Shown: one piece after another, positions 1 to 6,253 of the stretch
Layout of the letters: every line of letters starts with the position of its first letter
Position numbering within the stretch: position 1 is the stretch's first letter
DNA from: Verrucomicrobiota bacterium
GTDB lineage: Bacteria; Verrucomicrobiota; Verrucomicrobiia; Chthoniobacterales; UBA10450
Assembly (NCBI GenBank): GCA_003219925.1
Contig: QHQU01000123.1
Span: 1 to 13,263, forward strand
Direction: 5' to 3'
DNA length: 13,263 bases
Translations under genes and position numbers: made by a program
Notes under the pieces: generated by a model
Told to the model about the DNA's origin: nothing
Seen by the model: the letters and a program-made list of their open reading frames with translations, nothing else
The model's database searches: none

Positions 1-2
1 TG

Positions 3-152
3 GTGCTGGGTCTGATTTGGGTAATGGTGCCTTACAAATTGCGCGATCAAATCGGCTGGTTCAGCAAAACAACTGCACGCTGGCGTGGCCTACACACGTT
101 CGTTTTTGTCTATGGCGCGACGTTAATCGCTCTGGCATTCCTCTCTTATTAA
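3..152 (+). CDS. C-terminal end of an unrecognised membrane protein (partial)
   Basis: An open frame enters from the left edge and gives 49 residues before a TAA at 150-152. It starts VLGLIWVMVPYKLRDQ and ends in a hydrophobic segment (about residues 31-49, LHTFVFVYGATLIALAFLSY). This looks like two membrane-spanning stretches joined by a basic loop (KTTARWR), so it is probably the tail of an inner-membrane protein. The frame is supported by its composition and by the way its TAA overlaps the most likely start of the next gene, which suggests an operon with the downstream glycosyltransferase. I do not recognise the family, and too little is present to assign a function. Confidence 0.55.
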   Translation: MLGLIWVMVPYKLRDQIGWFSKTTARWRGLHTFVFVYGATLIALAFLSY

Positions 153-1074
153 ACGAATCCTCGTCATTCGCGGCGGGGCGCTTGGCGATTTCATTCTGAC
201 CTTGCCGGCGTTGAAAGCATTGCGCGCTGCCGATCCACAGTCGCGAATCGAAATCCTTGGTTACCCGCAGATCGCGATCATCGCGGATAAACGATTCTAC
301 GCGGATGCCATCCGATCGATTGAATACGGCGCGCTGTCTCGGTTCTTCGCCCGAGAGGCGGAGCTTCCACTCGATTTGCGCGATTATTTCGGCGGCTTCG
401 ATCTGATTCTCAGCTATCTCTACGATCCGGATCAGATTTTCGAAAACAATTTGCGGCAATGTGGCGCAAAAAGAATTCTGCGCGGTCCCGCCCAGATCAT
501 CCCGGGCACGCATGCGGCGCGGCAACTCGCCCGGCCGCTGCAAGAGCTAGGAATTAATGTTAGCGATCTGGTCGCAAAAATTTTTCCGTCAGATGAAGAT
601 CGAGGATTTGCCTGTCGATTTCTGCAGAGTTGCGACCCGCCAGTGCTCGCGCTCCATCCCGGCAGCGGAAGCGAAAGAAAGAATTGGCCGATCGAAAACT
701 GGATCGAATTGGCAAAGACTTTGTTAAACGCGAAGGTCTTGTTTCGCACGATTATCTTCGTCTCCGGCGAAGCGGACGAGAAAGAGATGACGCGGTTGCG
801 AACATTGTTTAAGGATGAAGCGCAAGTCCGCTTTGCCCACGGGCTGCCTTTACCGCAACTGGCGGCCTTGCTCGAACAATCGACTTTTATTGGGCACGAT
901 TCCGGAATTTCTCATCTCGCGGCCGCTGCCGGAGCGCGTTGCTTTCTCTTATTCGGTCCGACCGATCCCAAGGTTTGGGCGCCACAAAACACGAACGCGA
1001 CCGTGTTACTCGCACCCAATGGCGATTTGACGCAGATTGATCTCGCTACGGTAAGCAAAATGATCGGCCTGTAA
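148..1074 (+). CDS. Glycosyltransferase family 9 (ADP-heptose:LPS heptosyltransferase-like)
   Basis: A GT9 enzyme, the family that transfers heptose from ADP-heptose to the lipopolysaccharide core on the cytoplasmic face of the inner membrane. With the start at 148 it is 308 residues, a usual length. Visible motifs: the N-terminal strand-loop ILVIRGGALGDFIL (about 4-17), the sugar-nucleotide motif LHPGSGSERKNWP (about 169-181), FIGHDSGISHLAAAAG (about 247-262) and FGPTDPKVWAP (about 269-279). The first ATG/GTG/TTG in frame is TTG at 202, but that would delete the conserved N-terminal glycine-rich loop. The frame stays open upstream to a TAA at 124-126, and the only plausible initiator there is ATT at 148, which overlaps the upstream TAA. 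The acceptor sugar cannot be told from sequence. The gene is convergent with dnaN. Confidence 0.88.
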   Translation: MKRILVIRGGALGDFILTLPALKALRAADPQSRIEILGYPQIAIIADKRFYADAIRSIEYGALSRFFAREAELPLDLRDYFGGFDLILSYLYDPDQIFENNLRQCGAKRILRGPAQIIPGTHAARQLARPLQELGINVSDLVAKIFPSDEDRGFACRFLQSCDPPVLALHPGSGSERKNWPIENWIELAKTLLNAKVLFRTIIFVSGEADEKEMTRLRTLFKDEAQVRFAHGLPLPQLAALLEQSTFIGHDSGISHLAAAAGARCFLLFGPTDPKVWAPQNTNATVLLAPNGDLTQIDLATVSKMIGL

Positions 1075-1120
1075 GGAACAAGTTACCGAAAAGCTGTCGG
1101 TGCTCCGCTCAGGCAAATCG

Positions 1121-1209
1121 TTTGTCATTCCGAGCAAAGTCGAGGAATCTCTAACTTTGCCTCTTCTACAAATAGTTAGAGATGTCTCGGCTCCGCTCGG
1201 CATGACAAA
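1121..1209. repeat. Long imperfect palindrome, copy 1 of a dispersed repeat
   Basis: Two 35-base arms (1121-1155 and 1175-1209) pair with 29 of 35 positions matching by hand, around a 19-base loop. The arms differ in a characteristic way: the left contains GTCGAGGAATCTC, while the right read on the other strand contains GCCGAGACATCTC. A second copy lies at 9695-9780 in the opposite orientation. Placed between the convergent glycosyltransferase and dnaN genes, it could end transcription from both sides, although it has no T-run. It looks like a REP or MITE-type non-autonomous element. Confidence 0.85.
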
Positions 1210-1367
1210 GTAGCGCTAGGAGTACTGTCATATTTCCAGGAAGACATCAGGGTTGCGAGAGGTTTCAGACTTATTCTGAGGAAGATAGGCTTCTGGCCAG
1301 TCCAGCGGTCGTAGACCGCCGCTACAGAAGTCACGCACGGCGCCGCAGGAGTGTGCCCCCGGGCGGA
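1210..1367. other. Intergenic spacer between convergent genes, with one small hairpin
   Basis: No coding region is supported here. A short stem GCGGTC-gta-GACCGC (1305-1319) sits within AGCGGTC...CCGCTACA, which resembles the small GC-rich hairpins seen elsewhere in this window's spacers. No T-run follows it, so it is not a clear terminator for either flanking gene. Confidence 0.4.
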
Positions 1368-2465
1368 TCAAGAGCTCACGCGCATCGGCATCAGCACATA
1401 AAGAAACGGCGTCTGAATTTTCAAAACCCCCGGACTCATTTCATCGATGAGATCGAAGAAGACTTCGTCCTCGGTCAGGTTGCGCAGCGGCGCCATTAAA
1501 AATTCCGGATTAAAGGCGATGGCAAAGTCTCGTCCTTTGTAAGCGACCGGGAGGGATTCTCTGGCTTCTCCCACTTCGGGAGTATTGGCGGTGATCTCGA
1601 TGTTGTTCTTGCTGAAATTGAGTTTGATCGAATTCGATTTGTCGCTCGCCAGCAGCGATACCCGCCGGAGCGAATTGAGAAAGGTTTCGCGCTCGAGCGT
1701 GACGCGCTCCTTGGCTTCCGACGGAATCACCTGCTTGTAATTTGGATAGTTGCCTTCGATTAATTTCGAGACCAGCAAAGTGTTGTTGAGATCGAACGCG
1801 ATTTGGCCGCTACCCACGCTGATCTTCACCTCTCCATCGTCCTTGAGCAGGCGTTGCAATTCCGTTACGGCCTTCGTCGGAACAATGATCTCGGCTTCGT
1901 GACTGCGGGGAAATTCCAGTTCGATATCGAGCATGGCGAGCCGGCGCCCGTCCGTGGCCACGAGAGTGAGTTTATTTTCCTTGAAGCTGAAGAGAACGCC
2001 GTTGAGCACATAGCGTGTTTCATCCGTCGAGATGGCGTAGGCGGTTTTGCGCAGACCATCGTGCAAATCCTTCTGCCGCATTGTCACCACTTTTGCGTTT
2101 TCAAACTTTGGCAACGGCGGGAATTCTTCTTCCGGCAAGCCGAGGATTTTAAAAAAGCTTTGTCCGCTGCGAATCGAAGCGGCGTTCTTCCCATCAACTT
2201 CGATGGCGATTTCGCTGGAGGGCAATTCCCGAATGATGGTGAACAAGCGGCGCGCTGGCAGGGTGGTTGCGCCCACCTTGTCGACATTGGCCTCAAAACT
2301 TCCGCGGACCCCGACATCGAGATCGGTGGTGGTCAGGTGCACCGCTCCCTCCTGGGCCTGCAGCAAAACGTTGGAAAGAATTGGCAGCGTGGTGCGGGTG
2401 CTGACGACATTCTGCACCTGTTGCAATCCTTCGAGTAATTTCTCTTTTGTCGCGCTGAATTTCAT
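1368..2465 (-). CDS. dnaN: DNA polymerase III sliding clamp (beta subunit)
   Basis: The ring-shaped processivity clamp that holds the replicative polymerase on DNA. The product is 365 residues, essentially the standard length (E. coli 366). It begins MKFSATKEKLLEGLQQVQNV and contains the typical first-domain stretch TLPILSNVLLQA (about 27-38) and TTTDLDVGVRG. It ends in the classic clamp C-terminus, here YVLMPMRVSS. The three-domain clamp fold is complete, with no frameshift. The ATG at 2463-2465 is chosen because it matches the conserved N-terminus; a weak TTAGG ribosome-binding site lies about ten bases upstream. dnaA is 60 bases upstream on the same strand with no terminator between, so the two are probably co-transcribed in the usual dnaA-dnaN order. 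Confidence 0.97.
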   Translation of the reverse strand: MKFSATKEKLLEGLQQVQNVVSTRTTLPILSNVLLQAQEGAVHLTTTDLDVGVRGSFEANVDKVGATTLPARRLFTIIRELPSSEIAIEVDGKNAASIRSGQSFFKILGLPEEEFPPLPKFENAKVVTMRQKDLHDGLRKTAYAISTDETRYVLNGVLFSFKENKLTLVATDGRRLAMLDIELEFPRSHEAEIIVPTKAVTELQRLLKDDGEVKISVGSGQIAFDLNNTLLVSKLIEGNYPNYKQVIPSEAKERVTLERETFLNSLRRVSLLASDKSNSIKLNFSKNNIEITANTPEVGEARESLPVAYKGRDFAIAFNPEFLMAPLRNLTEDEVFFDLIDEMSPGVLKIQTPFLYVLMPMRVSS

Positions 2466-2525
2466 TCGGAAAGCCTAAGATGTAAGGCTTCGGAATTGAT
2501 CCGGCAACCGCATTCTCTCTCTCAA

Positions 2526-3878
2526 TCAGCGCTGGAGCGCGCTGTCAATGAAAGAGATGGTCTGGCGAATGTTATCCTGTTCGTTCATCCGCTTCTTCAC
2601 CAGCTTGCAGGCGTGCAAGACCGTGCCGTGATCGCGGCCGCCGAACGCGTCGCCAATTTCATTGAGCGATGCCTTGGTTAATTCCCGCGCCAGATACATC
2701 GCCACCTGGCGGGGAAAAGCGATGCTGGCGGGCCGGCGCTTGCTCGTCATGTCCGCTAAACGCACATCGAAGTGTTCCGCCACCTTGCGCTGGATTTGCT
2801 CGATCGTGACCATCTGCCGCCGCTCTTCCATCAAAATGTCTTTTAACAAATGCTCGATCGTTTCCTGAGTCAGCTCCTTGCCGCTGAGCGAGGCAAAAGA
2901 GGCCACGCGCATCAGCGCGCCTTCGAGCCGGCGGACGTTGCTGCGAATACGTGTCGCGAGGAATTGGTAAACGTCATCGTGCAATTTGATCTGCAAGGCG
3001 CGCGCTTTCTTCCGCAGAATGGCAAGACGCGTCTCAATATCGGGTGGCTGTAATTCCGCGGTCAGGCCCCACTCAAAACGCGAAACCAAGCGGTGTTCGA
3101 GATTGGCGATCTCCGAGGCCGGACGATCGCTCGAGAGCACGATCTGTTTGTGACCGTCGAAGAGGGTATTGAAGGTGTGAAAAAATTCCTCCTGCGATCG
3201 TTCTTTCCCGGCGAGAAATTGAATATCATCAATCAGGAGCAGATCTGCCTGGCGGTAACGCTTGCGGAATTTCACCAGCGTATTGTGTTGAATCGCGTCG
3301 ATGAATTCGTTGATGAAGAGCTCACTCGAGAGATACATCACTTTAGAGGTCTTCTTTTTTGCCCAAAGATACTGGCCGATCGCCTGCATCAAATGCGTCT
3401 TGCCCAGCCCGACGCCGCCGTAAATGAAGAGCGGGTTGTAGGTGCGCGCAGGCGCTTGTGCCACGGCCAGACAGGCGGCGTGCGCGATCTGGTTGTTGGG
3501 CCCGACGACGAATGATTCAAAGGTGTTTCGCGGATTAAGACTAAGCCCCAGACCGACCGTCCTGCTGTGACCGGACCCGTCCGTTTTGCGCACTTCTGGC
3601 GCGGTAAAATCATCATCGCCGTCCGATTCGGCCGAAGTCAGAAAGCGGACGGTGCGCGGGGCGCCGACGGCATCGGTGATGGCGGATTGCAACGCCGCCA
3701 TGTGATTACTTTCGATCCAGAATTGGTAAATGTTGTTGGGAACGACGAAGGTCAGTTCGTCCTCGGTGGCTTTCGTTAGTTCGACGGCGGAGAACCAGCG
3801 TTTGAAGGTGTCGGCACTCACTTGCGGTTTGAGCGCAGCGGACAATTTCTCCCAAAGGGCTTTGCAACTCTCGTCCAT
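2526..3878 (-). CDS. dnaA: Chromosomal replication initiator protein DnaA
   Basis: The AAA+ ATPase that binds DnaA boxes and opens the origin. The 450-residue product has all four domains: domain I (about 1-75, ending ..RTVRFL), a short linker (about 80-110), the AAA+ core and a C-terminal DNA-binding domain. Seen directly: Walker A GGVGLGKT (154-161), Walker B LLLIDD (213-218), sensor I SSDRP (249-253), the box VII arginine region HRLVSRFEWG (from about 262), sensor II region NVRRLEGAL (314-322) and the helix-turn-helix signature LNEIGDAFGGRDHGTVLHA (405-423). The signature has Gly at 418, where E. coli has Thr435 (GRDHTTV). The start at 3876-3878 fits the conserved N-terminus MDESCKALWEKL. 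dnaN follows after 60 bases. The spacer upstream holds a DnaA box, so autoregulation is possible. Confidence 0.98.
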   Translation of the reverse strand: MDESCKALWEKLSAALKPQVSADTFKRWFSAVELTKATEDELTFVVPNNIYQFWIESNHMAALQSAITDAVGAPRTVRFLTSAESDGDDDFTAPEVRKTDGSGHSRTVGLGLSLNPRNTFESFVVGPNNQIAHAACLAVAQAPARTYNPLFIYGGVGLGKTHLMQAIGQYLWAKKKTSKVMYLSSELFINEFIDAIQHNTLVKFRKRYRQADLLLIDDIQFLAGKERSQEEFFHTFNTLFDGHKQIVLSSDRPASEIANLEHRLVSRFEWGLTAELQPPDIETRLAILRKKARALQIKLHDDVYQFLATRIRSNVRRLEGALMRVASFASLSGKELTQETIEHLLKDILMEERRQMVTIEQIQRKVAEHFDVRLADMTSKRRPASIAFPRQVAMYLARELTKASLNEIGDAFGGRDHGTVLHACKLVKKRMNEQDNIRQTISFIDSALQR

Positions 3879-3906
3879 ACCAACTTGTTAACACCCAAAA
3901 GCGCCT

Positions 3907-3930
3907 TCCTCAGGGAAGCGGCCCTGAGGA
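3907..3930 (-). promoter_or_regulatory. Hairpin in the dnaA leader
   Basis: A perfect 9-bp inverted repeat, TCCTCAGGG (3907-3915) and CCCTGAGGA (3922-3930), around a 6-base loop. It lies about 29-52 bases upstream of the dnaA start codon, so it would be in the dnaA 5' untranslated region or overlap its promoter. It could be an mRNA hairpin or an operator; the sequence alone does not decide. Confidence 0.5.
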
Positions 3931-4160
3931 GAGCGTTGATAAAGGTCCCTGAAAATATGAAAATTACTTTGCTTGGGCAAACCAAAGAATGACCACGTCC
4001 CATTGCAAAAATCCCCTTTTTCCGAGGGAAAATGAAAAATCGCTGAGCCTCCGGAATAATGCTCTGCTCTCGATATTCTCTTTCGCTCTGGCAGTGACTC
4101 CAGCGCGCTGCCGGAAAACCGGCTAGGAATGTTACGAAATTGCGGAGTTCTGTTCACACT

Positions 4161-4169
4161 TTATTCACA
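4161..4169 (+). promoter_or_regulatory. DnaA box (TTATTCACA)
   Basis: TTATTCACA matches the DnaA-box consensus TTATNCACA exactly. A degenerate copy, CTGTTCACA (two mismatches), starts 11 bases earlier in the same orientation, one helical turn away, consistent with cooperative DnaA binding. It lies about 280 bases upstream of the dnaA start. Confidence 0.6.
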
Positions 4170-4284
4170 CCGGACGATTCCCTTGCTCCCTGCCAGAGGC
4201 GTGAGATTAGAAACGCTGCAAAAAACCGACAAGCAAAATTCTGAACTTTATTTTTGAACGCCGCGCAAAAATTTCTTGACTGAA

Positions 4285-4312
4285 AAAAATCGGTTGAACA
4301 GCGCCGATTTTT
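4285..4312. other. AT-rich hairpin (AAAAATCGG / CCGATTTTT)
   Basis: A perfect 9-bp inverted repeat, AAAAATCGG (4285-4293) and CCGATTTTT (4304-4312), with a 10-base loop. It has the outline of a bidirectional terminator with A- and T-runs in the arms. However, it sits between divergent genes, where nothing obvious needs terminating, so it may instead insulate the region or take part in origin unwinding. Confidence 0.4.
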
Positions 4313-4410
4313 CCCTCGTAATGGAAATTCCTTCCGCTGAAACGTCTCAAAACATCAATTCAATTTTGATGCCGGGCGGGTGGTTTTGAGCGACGATATT
4401 GGTCCGGCAA

Positions 4411-4821
4411 ATGAAATTCCTGCTCGTCTTCCGCATGCCCGTCGTGATATCTCTGTGTTGCATCGCATTCTCTCTTACGTCGACTGGGGCACAGGCCGCC
4501 CCGGCCCGCTCCGGCCAGGTTACGCACGTGATGTTGTTTTGGTTGAAACGTCCAGGGAATGTTGACGATCAGAATTTGCTTCTGCGAGCCTTGCGCACAC
4601 TCCGCCGTGTCCGCGGCGTGAATGATGTGCGCGTGGGCCGGTCTCTGCCGGTCGCGCGGCCCGATTTGGAACAATCGTTCGATCTCGGTGTGGTCATGAC
4701 CTTCCGCGATCGCGAAGCACTCGAGAAATTTGAGCGCGACCAGCGGCGGGAACAAGCCATTGATGCCATGCTCCGGCCGCTTGTCCGCCAATATACCGTT
4801 TACAATTTCGTCAACGAATGA
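4411..4821 (+). CDS. Exported Dabb-type (stress-responsive alpha/beta barrel) protein
   Basis: A 136-residue protein with an N-terminal Sec signal (about 1-29, hydrophobic VVISLCCIAF, cleavage probably near GAQAAPA). A single Dabb-like ferredoxin-fold domain follows: VTHVMLFWLKRP, then a helix, RGVNDVRVGRSLP, FDLGVVMTFRDREALEKFE, then VRQYTVYNFV. Dabb proteins form small dimeric barrels. Some are heat- or salt-induced plant proteins and others are small enzymes, so no precise role can be given. Export to the periplasm is unusual for the family. The ATG at 4411 is chosen over an in-frame TTG at 4399 because it puts the basic residue and hydrophobic core of the signal in a normal place. The stop overlaps the next gene's start as ATGA, indicating translational coupling. 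Confidence 0.75.
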   Translation: MKFLLVFRMPVVISLCCIAFSLTSTGAQAAPARSGQVTHVMLFWLKRPGNVDDQNLLLRALRTLRRVRGVNDVRVGRSLPVARPDLEQSFDLGVVMTFRDREALEKFERDQRREQAIDAMLRPLVRQYTVYNFVNE

Positions 4822-5339
4822 TTCGCATTCTGGTTTCCGCCCTGTTCCTCCTTTTTGCCGCCACCGCCCCGGTTCGGGCGATCAATGAACTACTGCCGCC
4901 ATTTGGCTTTCGCTGGGGCGATCCGCCGCGCCGGGTCGAAGCTGTTCTCAACGGGGCGAAGGCGAAAATTGTCGACAAGAAGCAGGATGGAAGCCGGTCA
5001 ATTTGGACAGTGGAAGGTTTGGTTCATCCGGGATTGCAACGAACTCTGTTCACCTTCAAGAATGACAAGCTGATGGAGGTGGAGCTGCAGTACGAATATC
5101 CGGATTGGTCGATCGAGCGTTACAATGAGCAGATGGGAACGGTTCGGCGATATTTCGACGGCAAGTATGGGGTCGGCAAATTAGTCTCACGCTCGCGCGA
5201 CACCGATACGGACATCGTCCAGACGCTGGTTGGTTACCAATGGATGGTGGGCACGACCATGCTCGAGCTCTTTTATTTTTCAGCGGAAAAACCGCCGCAC
5301 ACTTTCCGCACCATCACGGTCGATTACAAAGCTCTGTAA
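4818..5339 (+). CDS. Secreted protein of unknown function
   Basis: A 173-residue product with a clear Sec signal peptide, MIRILVSALFLLFAATAPVRA (cleavage probably after residue 21). The mature part begins INELLPPFGFRWGDPPRRVEAVL, then has alternating strands (IWTVEGL, TLFTFKNDKLMEVELQYEY), a helical stretch (IERYNEQMGTVRRYFDGKYG) and further strands (TMLELFYFSAE, TFRTITVDY). This suggests a small periplasmic alpha/beta domain. I do not recognise a family or catalytic motif. Its ATG overlaps the stop of the Dabb-type gene by 4 bases (ATGA), so the two are co-translated and may act together in the periplasm. No terminator with a T-run follows. Confidence 0.75.
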   Translation: MIRILVSALFLLFAATAPVRAINELLPPFGFRWGDPPRRVEAVLNGAKAKIVDKKQDGSRSIWTVEGLVHPGLQRTLFTFKNDKLMEVELQYEYPDWSIERYNEQMGTVRRYFDGKYGVGKLVSRSRDTDTDIVQTLVGYQWMVGTTMLELFYFSAEKPPHTFRTITVDYKAL

Positions 5340-5395
5340 CTTTAAATCCTACTCCTGATCATATTTTATTCTTAAGCGAGAATACCGTTCCGGAA

Positions 5396-5420
5396 ACTTG
5401 ACGGCTTAAAGCCGTCAAGT
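5396..5420. repeat. Perfect 11-bp hairpin upstream of secG
   Basis: ACTTGACGGCT (5396-5406), a TAA loop and AGCCGTCAAGT (5410-5420) form a perfect stem. There is no T-run on either side, so it is a poor intrinsic terminator for the upstream pair. It may be a small dispersed palindrome or a leader structure of secG. Confidence 0.6.
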
Positions 5421-5452
5421 TCGCGGCGCGACATTCTGGGGCTCGGAGGACG

Positions 5453-5483
5453 GCGCCGCGTGTAGGGCGTTTACAAGCGGCGC
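5453..5483. repeat. Second hairpin in the secG leader
   Basis: GCGCCGC (5453-5459) pairs with GCGGCGC (5477-5483). After one mismatch, TGTA (5461-5464) pairs with TACA (5472-5475) around a 7-base loop. It ends 25 bases before the secG start codon, close enough to affect ribosome access. Confidence 0.5.
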
Positions 5484-5508
5484 GATCTGCCGATATTGTC
5501 CGCTCCCA

Positions 5509-5982
5509 ATGAATATTCTCATCAACGTTCTCCTCGCTATCGACATGCTGGTTGCAGTGTTGATGACCCTGGTCATTCTGATGCAGCGGCCGAAAAGTGA
5601 GGGTCTTGGCGCGGCCTTTGGTGGGGGGGTCACTGAGAACATTTTCGGCGCGCAAACGACCAATGTGTTGACAAAATTCACCGGTTGGCTGGCCGGGATT
5701 TTTTTCGTTCTGACCTTTGTTCTGGGAATTCTTTATGCGCGACGCAGTGCCAGCGACAGTAGTTTACATCGTGAGTTGATGGGAATGCCGGCCGCAACTC
5801 CAGCTGTGTCGGTCGCTCCAGCCACCGGTTCGCCCGGGAGCACGCCGGCCGCGAATGCCCCGGACGTTTCGCCTTCTGCAACCGTGCAACCTGCTGCTCC
5901 CGCAGCCGATGCCGCCACCCCGCCACGCGCTACTGTTTCCCCTTCCTCGGTCCCGGACGCGTCAGCGCAACCATCGCCCTAA
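5509..5982 (+). CDS. secG: Preprotein translocase subunit SecG
   Basis: A small inner-membrane subunit of the SecYEG channel that helps SecA-driven protein export. The 157-residue product has the standard core: transmembrane helix 1 (about 4-25, VLLAIDMLVAVLMTLVILMQ), the conserved cytoplasmic loop RPKSEGLGAAFGGG, then FGAQTTNVLTKFTGWLAGIF leading into transmembrane helix 2 (about 59-77). After ARRSAS at about residue 78 comes a tail of about 75 residues rich in Ala, Pro, Ser and Thr. E. coli SecG is 110 residues, so this tail is longer than usual and probably disordered. No clear Shine-Dalgarno sequence precedes the ATG, but the start matches the family N-terminus. The gene stands alone between spacers rich in hairpins. 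Confidence 0.92.
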   Translation: MNILINVLLAIDMLVAVLMTLVILMQRPKSEGLGAAFGGGVTENIFGAQTTNVLTKFTGWLAGIFFVLTFVLGILYARRSASDSSLHRELMGMPAATPAVSVAPATGSPGSTPAANAPDVSPSATVQPAAPAADAATPPRATVSPSSVPDASAQPSP

Positions 5983-6015
5983 TTCAAGCATCGACAGTTC
6001 ACAAGACTGCTCGGA

Positions 6016-6083
6016 AGCGGGATCACTGCTCCCCCGCTACAAGCTCGAACGCCCGCCGTTGTAGCCGGCATCGGTAGTGCCGG
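6016..6083. repeat. Overlapping hairpins downstream of secG
   Basis: Three short inverted repeats are packed together: AGCGGG (6016-6021) with CCCGCT (6033-6038); GCTACAA (6036-6042) with TTGTAGC (6059-6065); and CCGGCA (6065-6070) with TGCCGG (6078-6083). They share arms at their edges, so they are alternative or consecutive folds. No T-run is present. They look like nested short palindromes rather than a single terminator. Confidence 0.5.
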
Positions 6084-6096
6084 GATCAACAAAATC

Positions 6097-6197
6097 GAAA
6101 GCGGCAGAGGCTGCCGCACTCCACAAGCTGGCGCATGCTCGCAGCGCCTCGAAAACTCGCGAAGCGTCTTGGAGTGCGCCAGCCCTCTGACGCTTTC
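6097..6197. repeat. About 100-bp inverted-repeat element
   Basis: The left arm (6097-6127, starting GAAAGCGGCAGAGG) pairs with the right arm (6168-6197, ending CCCTCTGACGCTTTC) over about 30 positions, with a few mismatches and single-base gaps. Between them a smaller stem, GGCGC (6130-6134) with GCGCC (6144-6148), makes a branched fold. Its length and terminal inverted repeats resemble a MITE or REP-pair. Only one copy is present here, and its family is different from the 1121/9695 repeat. Confidence 0.65.
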
Positions 6198-6253
6198 AGA
6201 TGAGGTGCGGCTTCTTTAAACAAGCCGGTATTCAGTTTCGCTGACTTTTGCCG

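Larger units (their letters stand above)
3879..4410. other. Candidate replication origin / dnaA upstream region
   Basis: A 532-base spacer between dnaA and a divergent gene, with no convincing coding region. It contains one perfect DnaA box (4161-4169), a degenerate neighbour CTGTTCACA (4150-4158), a two-mismatch inverted site CGTTGATAA (3934-3942), a strong hairpin near dnaA (3907-3930) and an AT-rich tract from about 4200 to 4370 that could serve as an unwinding element. Origins next to dnaA are common across bacteria. Against this, only one high-quality box is present where origins usually have several, so it may simply be the autoregulated dnaA promoter region. Confidence 0.4.

Noticed and set aside
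61..543. Minus-strand open frame of 160 codons opposite the glycosyltransferase
   Set aside because: It lies antisense to a gene with clear GT9 motifs and has an Arg-rich composition typical of a shadow frame.
1803..2438. Plus-strand open frame of 211 codons opposite dnaN
   Set aside because: It is fully antisense to a complete, unmistakable sliding clamp, and its protein has no recognisable domain.
3886..3893. TGTTAACA palindrome just upstream of dnaA
   Set aside because: Eight bases only; chance occurrence is likely and it does not match the DnaA-box consensus.
3888..4157. Minus-strand open frame of 89 codons upstream of dnaA
   Set aside because: It has no ribosome-binding site or family resemblance and covers a hairpin and half of the possible origin; its composition is unlike the neighbouring proteins.
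5396..5420. Hairpin as the intrinsic terminator of the Dabb/unknown gene pair
   Set aside because: The stem is strong but no T-run follows on either strand, so it is listed as a hairpin or repeat instead.
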